This document shows positions 11,371 to 21,869 of a stretch of DNA of 64,000 nucleotides, one piece after another (the first letter of the stretch is position 1; each line of letters begins with the position of its first letter). A program made the translations under genes and the position numbers. This DNA comes from Ailanthus altissimus (lineage: Eukaryota > Streptophyta > Magnoliopsida > Sapindales > Simaroubaceae): NCBI GenBank assembly GCA_946807835.1, contig OX327703.1, positions 2,983,501-3,047,500 of the forward strand. The letters run 5' to 3'. Below the pieces are notes generated by a model. It saw only the letters and a list, made by a program, of their open reading frames with translations, was not told the DNA's origin and did no database searches.

Positions 11371-12540
11371 GGGTTAGATTAATTAGTGTTCTAATACAAT
11401 ATTTAAGTAGGTTTTAGGTTTCAATTATGTAGTCTTTCGGATTCTATCCTTATTTTATTTTGTTTTGTTTTTGTTGTTCCATGAATGAAGGTCAAGCATA
11501 AACCAAAATTAGGATTATTAAGAATATAAATATTTACTAGCATATATTTAATATTATTTAAGTATAAATAATCAAATGTTATTGATTAAAAGCTGCAAAA
11601 TTCATTTTTTGTTTAATAATTTATTGTGTATATGAGTCTAATTATTGGAGAATTGTAAAGCATATCAAATCTATATATTACTTTTTATGAATTATTATTA
11701 TTACTGTTTATATTTTTGTAAATAGCTTCATGTTTGTGTCATTTTCATTCATAAATAATACTGTCGTTTCCATCACCATTGAAGTGGATGGTTGCTTTAT
11801 CTCTTTCATCAAATCGCCTTCTCCATTTTAATTTTATATTATGAAAAGGGAGATTAGGAAATGTAAAGAATGGATGAGGGAAAAGGGAGTTCATTTTCAG
11901 ATAGATAGAAACTCCACTGAGCCACCCGTTTCGTCGATTTCAACGTTCAAGCAGGAGGAGTGTGGGATTTGGGTTCGGCGAATGGGACCCACGAGTCTTA
12001 TTCCCACAGCTCTATCTTAAATGGATCCCACAATTTTTATGTTTCCTACTTTTCAAACAAATTCTTGTCTGGCTACCCTTTGTCACGTACCTATACCTAT
12101 GACATTTCCCACACTGATAATTTAATGTAATTAAATTATTTTTAGTTCTAATGAGACTTCGAATTTTCTTTAAACTTGAAATGAGTCCCACAATTAATAC
12201 TTAATAAGAATTATTGGAATTGAAATAAGTCTTCCAAGTTTATATATACATATATATGTATAGTTTATATTATAATTTTTTTTATTTCAGCTCAATTTAT
12301 GATAAATTCGAATCAAAACCGAATCAATTAATTTCAAAACATTAAGGTTTTTAAAAAAAAATTAATATATATTTTTTTAATCAAACCAAAATTAAAATTG
12401 AATTTAATCTAATCCAATCAATTCTAAATAAATAACATCGAACTCAAACTAAATCTTAAATCAAATTAAAAAATTTTAATTCGTTCAATTTTAGTTCAAC
12501 CAAACCGATGCTCACTCTTAAAGAATATACTGCAAGCCTT

Positions 12541-12860
12541 TATCAATAGGTCATTTAAGCAAGTGCTATATTATCAATTTTCCTTTTATTTAATTTTCAT
12601 TTTCTTCTCGTAATTTAATTAATAATGTGGAGAGATTTACATCAACCTCTTTTTTGTTTTAATTATATTTTGAATGGCAGAGATTTACATCAACCTCTTT
12701 TATCAATAGGTCATTTAAGCAAGTGCTATATTATCAATTTTCCTTTTATTTAATTTTTATTTTCTTCTCGTAATTTAATTAATAATGTGGAGAGATTTAC
12801 ATCAGCCTCTTTTTTGTTTTAATTATATTTTGAATGGCAGAGACAAAATCCTTTTCTTTT
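12541..12860. repeat. 160 bp direct tandem repeat, nearly two copies
   Basis: The unit starting 'TATCAATAGGTCATTTAAGC' at 12541 begins again at 12701 and continues to about 12843 with very few differences. The near identity suggests a recent local duplication inside an older segmental copy; the other block copies (26780, 29350) carry only one unit. Confidence 0.85.
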
Positions 12861-13531
12861 ATCTAATTCTAGTTACACTAATATTATCAATTATGATTTC
12901 AATTTATCAAAAATGTTTTATTAAAAAATAATATCCTAATTGATATAAACAAATGTGTAGGAGTGAATAAATTAATTTTGAGTTATATATTTTAAATAAA
13001 TTGGTCAAATCAAATTAGACATTGTATGTATAAACAAACACATAATAAAAATATTAAAAAAATTACTAGATGCATTTTTATTGGTTTTACATTTCTAGAT
13101 AAACTACTAGAATTTACCATTCTTCTTTCAAATTGTAGTTTTATAATAAACTACTAGAAATTTTTATATTTGAAAATAACAAAATTAGAAACACAAATTT
13201 GTCATTTTATAAAATATATTTAAAAATAATAACAACCACACCAAAATACTTCTCACTGTATTACTTAAATGTATTTGATATATTAATAATATTATATGTA
13301 TAAACTCTCTTTATAAACTATTATATATAAATTGATGTGACATATAAGTATTGATGCATTCATTCATTTTATTTTTTTCATTAATTTTCATATTTTATAT
13401 CAGATTGTATTGAAAAAATTATATAAAAAGTTTTTATATATAATATTACTCTTGATATATTGAGAATGCTCTACAAGGGCCATTCCTCTCTTGCAAAAGC
13501 CATGCATGCTCTCACAAAAATTCTGCTAACA

Positions 13532-13698
13532 GGGAATTTATCATTTATCCCCCTTAAAGTTTAGCAAAACCTCACTCAAATAATATCTTTCAATTAAGAG
13601 ACACTAACATCCCCGTATTTAGCCGGATAAGTGCTTATTAATTAAAATATCATCTGAGTGAAGTGTTTTCACACCTCAGGGGTAAATGATAAATTGCC
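13532..13698. mobile_element. Small inverted-repeat element (MITE-like), copy 1
   Basis: The left end GGGAATTTATCATTTATCCC and the right end (GGGGTAAATGATAAATTGCC, reverse complement GGCAATTTATCATTTACCCC) form an inverted repeat of about 20 bases with two mismatches. A paralogous copy sits at about 30408-30615 inside duplication block C. No target duplication can be named with confidence. Confidence 0.5.
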
Positions 13699-13851
13699 AA
13701 TTATAAATGCGCAGCGGCTAAGATATCTCCGCGAGCTTATTTATTAAGGCCTGCAAAAGGTCTAAAAGTGACAACTAGCTGAGGAAAAAAAAATTGAAAT
13801 AGTAAACTCTTTCATTCCAAATAAGGAATTTACAAAAGGGAAAGAGTCCAA

Positions 13852-14689
13852 CTACACTTTGACTTCACCAAAATTTACAGTAGTATTGGCTAACTTATGT
13901 GCCAAGGAGTTTAAGAATTTGAGAATATATTTGATTACAGCCTGATTTTTACTTCTCATCATCTTACAGATATTATTTATGGTACATCTTATCTCAGTTA
14001 AGACTTGAATACAGCCCTTCGCCATCTCAACAACATTATTTGCATCAGACTTATAATTTTCGAGAAGTTGAGATTTGTTGCAACTTAGAAGTCCAAACAG
14101 AATTGCTTCTGCCTCTGATCTTTCAATGTCAGCCCACGTTAAACTGGGAGTTACTGCCATAGCCACTAGATTTCCTTCCCCATTCACAATAAATACACCC
14201 ATCCCTGCTTTTTGTTTTGATTGGATTACTGTAGCATCTGTTCTTATTCTTATCCAACCTCTTGGGATTGTCTCTTGCTTATACTGGATTTTGCTTTTTC
14301 CCCCAAACTGGCTGTTCTTCTGAGTTTCACAATTATTAAAGGAGTCCATATAAGCTTCAGCCTTTTGAATAACATGATCTGCTTTGTCCACTTTTCCTTT
14401 AATAACATAGTTGTTCCCGTCTTTCTAAACTCTCTAGAGCATCATTAGTAGCATTACAAATTCCTGGGTTGTTAAAATAGAGAAGGAAACCTGGACTACA
14501 TCCCAAAGCTCCATATTTCTCATTTCACCAATTAAATTGTTGAACTGTGAACACTTCCAAATTTTCTTAGCTTTTTTAAAGGACAGTAGTGCATGGTTCA
14601 CAGTTTCAGGCTCCTTATTACAGATACTACAGACCTCATTTTCCAACACCTTTTTTCCTGTGAGAGCTACTTTAGTTGGTAGCAACCTT
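13852..14689 (-). pseudogene. LINE zinc-finger (zf-RVT) and RNase H part
   Basis: On the minus strand, 14689-14434 encodes the plant LINE zinc-finger region: 'LPTKVAL', 'CSICNKEPETVNHALL', 'KAKKIW'. The frame at 14391-13852 (179 residues) encodes the RNase H-like domain: 'GWIRIRTDATV' (D of the catalytic set), 'GMGVFIVNGEGNLV', 'SEAEAILFGL' (E) and 'SLAHKLAN' near the end. The two frames are offset by a frameshift around 14400-14434. The parts are better preserved than in the LINE at 0.9-5 kb. Confidence 0.8.
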
Positions 14690-14717
14690 CAGAGCAGCGG
14701 TGGCCCCCGCTGGGAAC

Positions 14718-16292
14718 CATGAAGGTGCTTAACTGGAATGTTCAGGGTTTGGGGAACCCCCGAATATTCAGAGAGCTAAATAAACTCACCAAAGTAGAAG
14801 ACCACAAATTTTGTTCTTATGCGAGACAAAGATGACAGAAGATCAGATGGTGCAGGCTTGTAAAAGACTACAATTTAAGCATTGTTTTGCAATAGGACGA
14901 GAGGGGTTGAAGGGGGGGTATAGCATTGTTATGGGATGATGACATTAATTTGATGGTCCTTTCACATAGTCAGAACCATATAAATGTGGCAATCGAAGAA
15001 GATTGGGGGAAGAATTGGAGACTAAAAGGTATGTATTGTCCCCCTGAACCTGTAAATAAAAAAGTCATGGAAATTGTTAGAAAGGCTAGCAATTCTGTTT
15101 CAAATACCTTGGCTTTGTACTGGAGATTTCAATGAGATCCTGGACTACAGAGAGAAGAATAGAGGGAAACCAAAAGAATTTAGGGAAATTATAAATTTTA
15201 AGCAAACTGTTGAGGGAGGAAATACCCTACTCCATCTCGAGGTTATGTTAAAGTGAAGAATTCAAAATTCAACTTAGAACCCTAACCTCCTTGCGCAGTA
15301 GAATAACCTGTCAATTAAGTAAACACAATAAGAATCCAAAGCAGAAAACAAAAGAGCACAACACAATCTTACGTAGTTCGACCAATTGCCTACGTCCACG
15401 GTGGATCCAAGGATCCTAACCTCTCTTATTATAACTCCCAAGAGATTTTACAAGGAAAACCAAATGAAGAACTCTCAAAAGGATCTAAATGTTTAGTGAA
15501 CCCTTGCTCTACCATGAACAATGATTACCCAAACAACGGTTCCACCCTAGAGTACACAAGCACTTAGTGTCTACCCAGTTCTTCCCCTCTCTTAGAGTCT
15601 CTCTCAATGCTTAATCTGAAATCAAGGATTTACAAGTGTTTATATAGAGTGTATTTCGTGCCTACTAACCCTATTCTTTGTTGGAGTAAAAGTCCACTTG
15701 TTTTGGAAGTCCAAAACTTCCCAAAACTCGAAGTCCCGAACCAAAACGGACTTTTCCACTTGTTCTGGCACTGCGGTGCTCGTCCCTGGGCGCTGCGGCA
15801 CTAGACAAAATCACGCCCAGCACTGCGGCGCTGGGTTACTGTTCTTGGCGCCGCGACGTTGAGCCCTGTATACCTATCCGCGTTTTCTTGCTTCCTTCAT
15901 GTCTTTGAGTCCTGTTTCGCTTCTCCCTTCGTGTCCTACACATCTTAGACTTTTTCATATGCGTCTCACACATTCTAAACTTCTTGTAACTCTTTACTTT
16001 AATATGCATCTCAATTCTTGTCCAACTAAAATTGTTGAATCACCAATTTTCTAACACAAACAATAGAGAATTGTAAATTGGTAGATATAGGATGGGAAGG
16101 GTATCCATTTACGTGGTCCTATAGGAGATATGGGAGAAACTTTGTAGAAGAAAGAATAGACCGCTTTGTGTGTAATGAAGAATGGGAGGAAGTCTTTAGT
16201 AGATTTGTGGTAAAACGCATGGTAGCAACAAGTTCTGACTACTGTCCAATAATTATGGAAGCGTGGGATGTTAGGAGATGGAAAACCAATTA
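14718..16292 (+). pseudogene. LINE endonuclease, split by a solo LTR
   Basis: The start codon at 14718 opens 'MKVLNWNVQGLGNP', the canonical N-terminal endonuclease block (N of 'WN.RG'). After a frameshift, '(E)DWGKNWRLKGMY', 'TGDFNEIL' (catalytic DFN) and 'EFREIINF' follow. The frame is then cut at 15207 by an 849 bp LTR and resumes at 16062 with 'IENCKLVDIGWEGYPFTW' and 'VEERIDRF..NEEW'. Only 27 bases separate the inversion junction from the ATG, so the 5' leader is short. Confidence 0.8.
15208..16056 (-). mobile_element. Solo LTR (849 bp), copia family, reverse orientation, with 5 bp target duplication
   Basis: The element begins TGTTGAGG and ends CTAACA (TG...CA) and is flanked by CAAAC on both sides (15203-15207 and 16057-16061). 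Removing it and one repeat restores the endonuclease frame of the host LINE. On the minus strand it carries the same landmarks as the other copia LTRs here: the 'TCCACCGTGGACGTAGGCAA' segment near the 3' end and the G+C-rich module (15765-15870). No internal domain is present. It is therefore younger than the LINE it sits in. Confidence 0.92.
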
Positions 16293-16619
16293 AGGGAAAA
16301 AAGGAAATAGATTTCACTATGAGTAGGTGTGGAATAACTATGCGGGATGTATTGAAGTGGTGAAGGAGTGCTGGGAGAAAGGAATGAATATGGCAGAGAA
16401 TTGCATGGATGGTTTTGTTAAGAAAATTGAAGCAGTAAAGAAAGGTTTAATAGATTAAAGGAAAAAAGAATTTGGAGAGAAAAAGAAAGTGATCAGTAGC
16501 CTGTATGACAGGCTGGAATATTGTAAAGCAAGTAGGCAGCAATATTAGGGTGCCAATGAGATCTTCAAGATAGAAAATTTTCTCTAAGAGGATGAAATGT
16601 ACTGAAGGCAAAGGGCAAA

Positions 16620-18754
16620 TATGTGGTAGTTAAAAGATGGAGACAGGAAAACAAAACTCTTTCATGCCTACGCTTCAAGCAGGAAGAGAAACAATACTAT
16701 TAAAGGTATTCTTAAGTGAAGATGAGAGGTGGATTAATGACAGGCAGTAAGTTGGGCAAGCTTTCTATAATTATTTTGAGAAGCTTTTCACATCATCACG
16801 GCTTGATGCAAGCAGCAGAATGGAGGTAATGCAGGGTCTTGGAAAGAGGTAACATTTGAAATAAACCAAGAGCTTTTAAGACCATTCACAAGGGAGGAAG
16901 TAGCCAAAGCTATGTGGCAGATGAATCCTCTTAAAGCCTTTGGTCCAGATGGGTTGTCGGCAGGTTTCTATCAAAAGCGTTGGAATGAAGTGGGAGAGGA
17001 CACCATTGCAAACTGCCTCAACATCTTGAATTTGGAAGGTAATCCCAGCCTATTAACCACACTTTGATCACTTTAATCCCCAAAAAGCATAACCCCAAAA
17101 AACTACATAATTCAGACTAATTAGCTTAAGTAATGTAAGCTATAGAATCATTGCAAAAACAACAGCAAATAGGCTAAAATTAATGCTAGTTTAGGTCATC
17201 TCACATAACCGAAGTGATTCATTCCTAATAAGCTGATTAGTGATAATATTATTGTTGGATATGAGTGTTTACACAAAATTAGAAGTAAGAGAGTGGGGAA
17301 AGGGGGTTATGTGGCATTTAAGTCAGACATAAGCAAATCTTATGATAGGGTTGAGTGGACTTTTCTGAGAGATGTGATGGAGAGGATGGGTTTTCTTAGT
17401 AAATGGATTGAGCTAGTGCTGAGATGTATCTCAACAACTTCATTCTCAGTCATCATCATCAAAGAGTTTATAGGCAATTTCAGGGCTACTAGAGGCCTAA
17501 GACAGGGGTGGCCATTATCTCCGTACCTATTCATTATGTGTGTTGAAGTATTCTCAGCACTGTTGAACAAAGATGAGACCTGTAGACTTATCAAAGGCTT
17601 AAAGTTCAATAGCTCCCCATCTGTTTCTCAAATTTTGTTTGCAGATGACAGCCTAGTGTTTGCTAGTTCTAATTTTCAAACTGTAGAAATCTGAGAAATT
17701 TGCTTGACTGCTATGCAAAGGCTTCTGGGCAGCTTTTCAACTTTGAGAAGTTAACAGTGTTAATCAACCCTAATGTTCCATAAATTCAAACAAGAGCCAT
17801 CTAAGAGGTTTTCCAACTTAAAGGAGTTTCTGCCCATGAATGATATCTTGGGCTGCCATCCACGATAGGTAGAAACAAAAGGCAATAATTCAATGAATTG
17901 AGTCTTAGAGTGGCAGGGAAGATAAATAGGTGGCAAAAAAGGCTATGATCCGCAGGGGAAAAGAAATTTTGATTAAGGCCGTGGCACAAGCAGTGCCAAC
18001 ATATGCCATGGGTGTTTTTAAACTGCTAAGGGGATTGTGTAATGAGATTCAAAAAAGACTTTCTAAATTCTGTTGGCCGAGTCCAGATAATCAAAACAGG
18101 AGAATCATGTGGACGAGTTGGAGAAAAATGAGCAAGGGGAAAGGACAAGGGGGCATAGGTTTTAAAGAGCTATCTTGCTTTAACCAAGCTTTGGTAGCCA
18201 AGTGGGGATGGAGGATAGTTCAGAAGCCTGAATCTTTAGCAGCCAAGATTCTTAAAGCTAGGTATTATAAGGATGGCCAGTTTTGGGATGCTAATCTAGG
18301 AAGCAATCCTTTGTATGTGTGGAGAAGCATTTTGTAAGGAAGGGAGCTGCTGGGTAAAGGGACTAAATGAATTGTAGAAAATGGGAGAAACATTTACATC
18401 TACAAGAGTAAATGGATTTCGAGGACCTCTACATTTAACCCTCTCCTGCAAAGTTGCCTATGGATGGTAAAGTTGAGGAATTAATCGACGAAAAGAAACA
18501 ATGGAATATGGCAGCGTTGATAGAAATTTTTTTGGAAAATGATTAAAAGAATTCCTATTCCTAGTGAGAATCAGGAAGGCAGCTCATGCTGGCACTTTTT
18601 AAAGAGAGGGCACTATACTGTAAAAAGTGGATATTATATAGTAGTGCAGGAGAAGCCTGCTAATGCATCTAATATGTAAAAAGTGGATATTATATAGTAG
18701 TGCAGGAGCAATCAAACCCCATCCAAAGTCAGAATCTTAATATGGAGAGCAATG
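16620..18754 (+). pseudogene. LINE reverse transcriptase and connection region
   Basis: RT motifs can be followed through several frames: 'FGPDGLSAGFYQKRW' (about 16940), 'LSNVSYRIIAKT.ANRLK', 'FKSDISKSYDRVEWTF' (17293 frame, catalytic Asp), 'GLRQGWPLSPYLFIMCVEV', and 'ILFADDSLVFA' (the YADD-type box, here FADD with both Asp kept). The frame at 17930-18337 is the post-RT segment ('VPTYAMGVFKL', 'FCWPS', 'GGIGFKELSCFNQALVAKWGWR', 'KARYYK'). The last visible block is the 'YTVKSGYY' segment and 'VRILIWRAMN'. Stops are scattered throughout. A 56-base direct duplication lies at 18620-18710. Confidence 0.8.
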
Positions 18755-19919
18755 AACTAGTTGAGGAAACTTAATTATGAACAATTGTTGAAATTTGGAC
18801 AACTTATATTTGAAAAAAAATTAACTAAGTTTTCTATTTTTGAATTAAAAAAAAAAGATTATCACATTTTCAATTACACATATAAAGATGGAAATTACAA
18901 CTTTATTGGGGAAATTACGGTCTAAGAAAAAGAAATTGGAAGAATTAAAATAAAATCAACACAACATTCGTGGACATTTTGGTCTTTCCATCCGTTTTTA
19001 AGGATATATCAACTGCGCTCATCTTACTTGCCACAAAATCGGAGCGAGAGGTCACCATAACAGTCACAAGGTACCAAATCCCCCATGTTGTTTGAAATTA
19101 ATAATCTAAACTCCCCAATTCATCGTCAGTGAAATCACATAAATCATCCATCACAACCAACCTCTCACCGATTCTATCTTTAAATTATCATATTTTTGGC
19201 TTATTATACGTCTAAAGTCCCCCATAATTTTCCAAATATCCAACAAAAAAATCTCTTCTAATAATATTTTCTATCCATTTTAAGGATTGGAAGGGTAATT
19301 ATATACTTTTACTTAAAACTTTTAATGGGATTTAAAATCGCCAACTGTGGAAGCATAATTCTTTTAAAGTTTTAAGCGAAAATTAGATACCCAATTGCTA
19401 CTCTCCACTTTTTATTTAAACTCGAATAACCACAAATATAGTTCACCTTTACAACCACCTAAAGAAGCTTTATAAACCTTGACGACCACCAGTATCGCCC
19501 TGGGGCCTAAAGAAGCTTTATTAAAAGTTCGGAAGGGGGCTAACGAAGCTATGGCAAGGCAAGAACATGACTAATTAGCAAGTCAATCAATCATCAACAC
19601 GTAATAAGGTAATGATTCATCAGTTGATTAGGCTATAGCAATGACATTAAAGCCAGTGTCACTAGTGTGTGTGAAGTCAGAAAAATGGTTAGCTAGCACC
19701 CAAAAAGAGATTTCCGCACGACCCAAAAATTGATTCCCCTTGCCCCCAGTCGGTTTTTATAAATTTCTTCATACTCACCTAGTCGAAAAGCAAGCCAAGT
19801 CAAATCATTCTTTCATCTTTCAGCAAAATCAAATCAAATTGCACTGCTTCTTATTCTTCTTCTTCTTCTTCTTCTTCTGGTTTCGCTGCTCAGTGTTCTT
19901 TGTTGCTTCTGCCTATCAA
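18755..19919. other. Spacer and 5' leader of the first CC-NB gene
   Basis: No gene is visible up to 19739. The last about 150 bases before the start codon resemble 31858-32035 upstream of the second gene: 'AATTTCTTCATACTCACC', 'GTCGAAAAGCAA', and a (CTT)n tract at 19850-19877. This makes 19765-19919 the likely 5' leader. No confident TATA box could be assigned. Confidence 0.45.
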
Positions 19920-20804
19920 ATGGCGGATGAACTGGCATCATGTTTTGCCATGCTGTGCGATAAATTGGACTCCAACGCCGGCGCTTTCTGGGACAACGCC
20001 GACATGAAACAGTTGCTTCCCGGATTAAAAGAAGCGCTTTACCTGCTTCAGAACGTTAAGCGCTACAGACCCCACCAAAATGTGAACACCAACTCTCTGT
20101 TCACGGATCTGGACGCCGTCGCTTCCGGTGTCGATTGGTTAGTTGATGCCTGGGTTCAGTTGGAATTATCACGACCCAAATTCGACCAAAAGCTGAGAAG
20201 GATTCATGAACGGCTCGTTCCTCTCTTGAATTCGCTTCGCAAAGTCGTTGCAGGTGACAATCAAAATGAAGATACTGGCGCCATTTATCAGGTGAGTTCC
20301 AGAAGATCTGAACACCCTTTTTTAGAAAGTGATCACCTTGAGAAATCAATTAGCTCTGTCAAATACACGCTGCTAAGCAACATGAAGATGGCGTTAGTTT
20401 TACTCGTAGTGAGTGTGAGCGGAACTGTTAATACCGCCCTTGCCCACGGAATTTTCACAGATGAGGTGGTGAAACCCCATTTTCCGTTCAGTTTTTGGTT
20501 CTCTGTTGCTAAGAAACTTGATTTTTCGAAAGTTGTGAAGGCAATAGTAGTTCACTGTAGTGAAATTCGCAGAGCTCGGAGAATGGGTGAGAGAATGTTG
20601 ATTGTGATGGATGATGTGTGTGATTTGAATGATGATGAATTGGAGGAATTCAGATTATTAATTTCAAACAACATGGGTGATTTGGTACCTTGTGTTTTGG
20701 TGACTACTCGCTCTGATTCTGTGGTAAGTATGATGAGCTCAGTTCCAGCAAAGCACTTGACTTATTTTCCTGAGTCCAATTCATGGTCTGATGGCAACCT
20801 TTGA
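19920..20804 (+). CDS. Truncated CC-NB protein of the NLR family (Rx-type N-terminus, degenerate P-loop), copy 1
   Basis: A single uninterrupted frame of 294 residues. Residues 1-115 resemble the Rx-type coiled-coil domain of CNL immune receptors. The usual acidic EDVID region is replaced by 'LDAVASGVDWLVDAW' (64-78). Residues 158-290 are a shortened NB-ARC: 'LLVVSVSGTVNTALA' (161-175) sits where the P-loop should be but lacks the nucleotide-binding GK[ST]; 'HFPFSFWFSVAK' follows (RNBS-A position); kinase-2 is 'MLIVMDDVCDLND' (226-238); RNBS-B is 'VLVTTRSDSVVSMM' (259-272). The protein ends right after the RNBS-C region ('SNSWSDGNL'), with no ARC2 or LRR. The frame is also open from 19740, but the ATG at 19920 aligns with both paralogues, and the upstream part translates a CTT microsatellite. 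Likely a non-ATPase adaptor, decoy or dying receptor (inference). A consensus splice donor (CAG|GTGAGT) sits at 20291/20292. Confidence 0.8.
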   Translation: MADELASCFAMLCDKLDSNAGAFWDNADMKQLLPGLKEALYLLQNVKRYRPHQNVNTNSLFTDLDAVASGVDWLVDAWVQLELSRPKFDQKLRRIHERLVPLLNSLRKVVAGDNQNEDTGAIYQVSSRRSEHPFLESDHLEKSISSVKYTLLSNMKMALVLLVVSVSGTVNTALAHGIFTDEVVKPHFPFSFWFSVAKKLDFSKVVKAIVVHCSEIRRARRMGERMLIVMDDVCDLNDDELEEFRLLISNNMGDLVPCVLVTTRSDSVVSMMSSVPAKHLTYFPESNSWSDGNL

Positions 20805-20870
20805 TTACCCCATCAGTAGGAGCTCACAGCTGTGGGCGTGAGCATGAGAATTGAGAAGGATGTCAGAGGT

Positions 20871-21014
20871 TAGGCGCCAGAGTCTGCTGCAAGTTCTTGA
20901 AGGTGTTATCCGAATACAGTGAAGTTAAATTTTTATGTAAATTAGGCGCCAGAGTCTGCTGCAAGTTCTTGAAGATGTTATCCGTATACAGTGAAGTTAA
21001 GTTTTTATGTAAAT
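20871..21014. repeat. 72 bp direct tandem duplication downstream of the first CC-NB gene
   Basis: The unit starting TAGGCGCCAGAGTCTGCTGC at 20871 recurs at 20943 with very few differences. It lies 66 bases past the stop codon, so it may belong to the 3' untranslated region. The second gene lacks it: there the same place holds unrelated sequence (32950-33150). Confidence 0.85.
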
Positions 21015-21044
21015 AAATTCAGATTGTCAATTGTCCCCAAGGGA

Positions 21045-21110
21045 ATGATTCAGTTGGTTAGACAGTAGGGCAGGGGGCATCAATCAATCTCCGCGCTCAA
21101 ACCCACTATT
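21045..21110 (+). other. tRNA-like fragment (probable SINE head)
   Basis: 'GATTCAGTTGGTTAGACAG' resembles a polymerase III A box with tRNA D-arm. About 30 bases later 'GCGCTCAAACCC' resembles a weak B box. It does not form a full tRNA cloverleaf by eye. Probably the head of a decayed tRNA-derived SINE. From 21120 to 21860 nothing else is recognised. Confidence 0.3.
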
Positions 21111-21869
21111 CCATATTTGTTGTTGATGAGCCAGAAGTTAGAATTTTTTTTAATGTTGACCGAGCTTTTATTATTGTCATTTTAGAAAGGAAATCATTGT
21201 AATGTCATTAACGAAAATTGAAATCAAACTAGAGTACTATATTTTTCTTATTTCGAATTTTCCTTGTAAAAATTTGGAGTTTCTCCTATGATTAATTGTG
21301 TGATAATCATCAATTCCACTAAATAGTTATGGCACACAATTCTATCTTTGTTTTAATCATGATTGTTTTTTTTTAAATATTCTACAATTATAGAGCTAGA
21401 GGATGATTTTAAAAAAAAATATATATTCTACAATTATAAAGGAGGAGAGTTCGAACCTTGACCTAAGATCACGGTGCTCTCTCTTGCCATTTTGACAAAC
21501 ACTCCATGTGCCACACAATTCTATTTTGACCACATCTATCTTAACAACACAAAAAGGAAAATTTGTTTGTTTTTACTGCATAGTATTTTGATTACAGTAA
21601 ACAGAGTAAATACCTTAAACACTGGCAAGCTTTTAAATTCTGTGGGTTACAAAGGTTGAAGTTTTACACAGTAAGTGAATGCCCCAGGATTTCAACAAAG
21701 AACTTTAGCTATAATTCCAAGCTTTCTTCTCAGAGGCTATATATAAAGTTTTTGCCGCAAATTCTGAAAGATGTATTTTGTAATAAATTCAGCTTTCCTC
21801 TAGGTCTGAATGCGCCTGAATCTCAAAATTCTTATTTTACTTCAAGAAACTTTACTGGGTAAGTTAGCA

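Larger units (their letters stand above)
11640..13770. repeat. Segmental duplication block, copy A (upstream part)
   Basis: No gene is present. Stretches match 25670-27200 and 27540-30700 in the same order: the 'gggtcccac/ggaccc' rich region (11940-12060), 'TTGAAATGAGTCCCA', 'AAATAAGTCTTCCAAGT', the 'TGAATGGCAGAGACAAA' segment, and the inverted-repeat element at 13532-13698. The duplication resumes after the LINE at 18755 and runs through the CC-NB gene to about 21170. Confidence 0.55.
13788..18754 (-). mobile_element. Near full-length L1-type LINE with an inverted 5' part (twin-priming structure)
   Basis: The 3' part (zinc finger plus RNase H) reads on the minus strand from about 14690 down to 13788. 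The 5' part (start codon, endonuclease, RT, up to the connection domain) reads on the plus strand from about 14691 to 18754. The two parts are complementary: the plus part breaks off after 'IWRAMN' and the minus part starts with 'LLPTKVALTGKK', which is where that protein would continue. Flanking 15-base repeats AACTAGYTGAGGAAA (13773-13787 and 18755-18769, one mismatch) look like the target-site duplication. The related site at 30684-30698 is empty. A clear A-tail is not visible at the 3' end, where the homopolymer has the opposite polarity. Confidence 0.8.

Noticed and set aside
12541..12860. CRISPR-like repeat array
   Set aside because: Only two long tandem units with no spacers, in a plant genome; a simple tandem duplication.
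21045..21110. Functional tRNA gene
   Set aside because: A- and B-box-like motifs are present, but the acceptor and anticodon stems do not pair by eye; kept only as a tRNA-like fragment.
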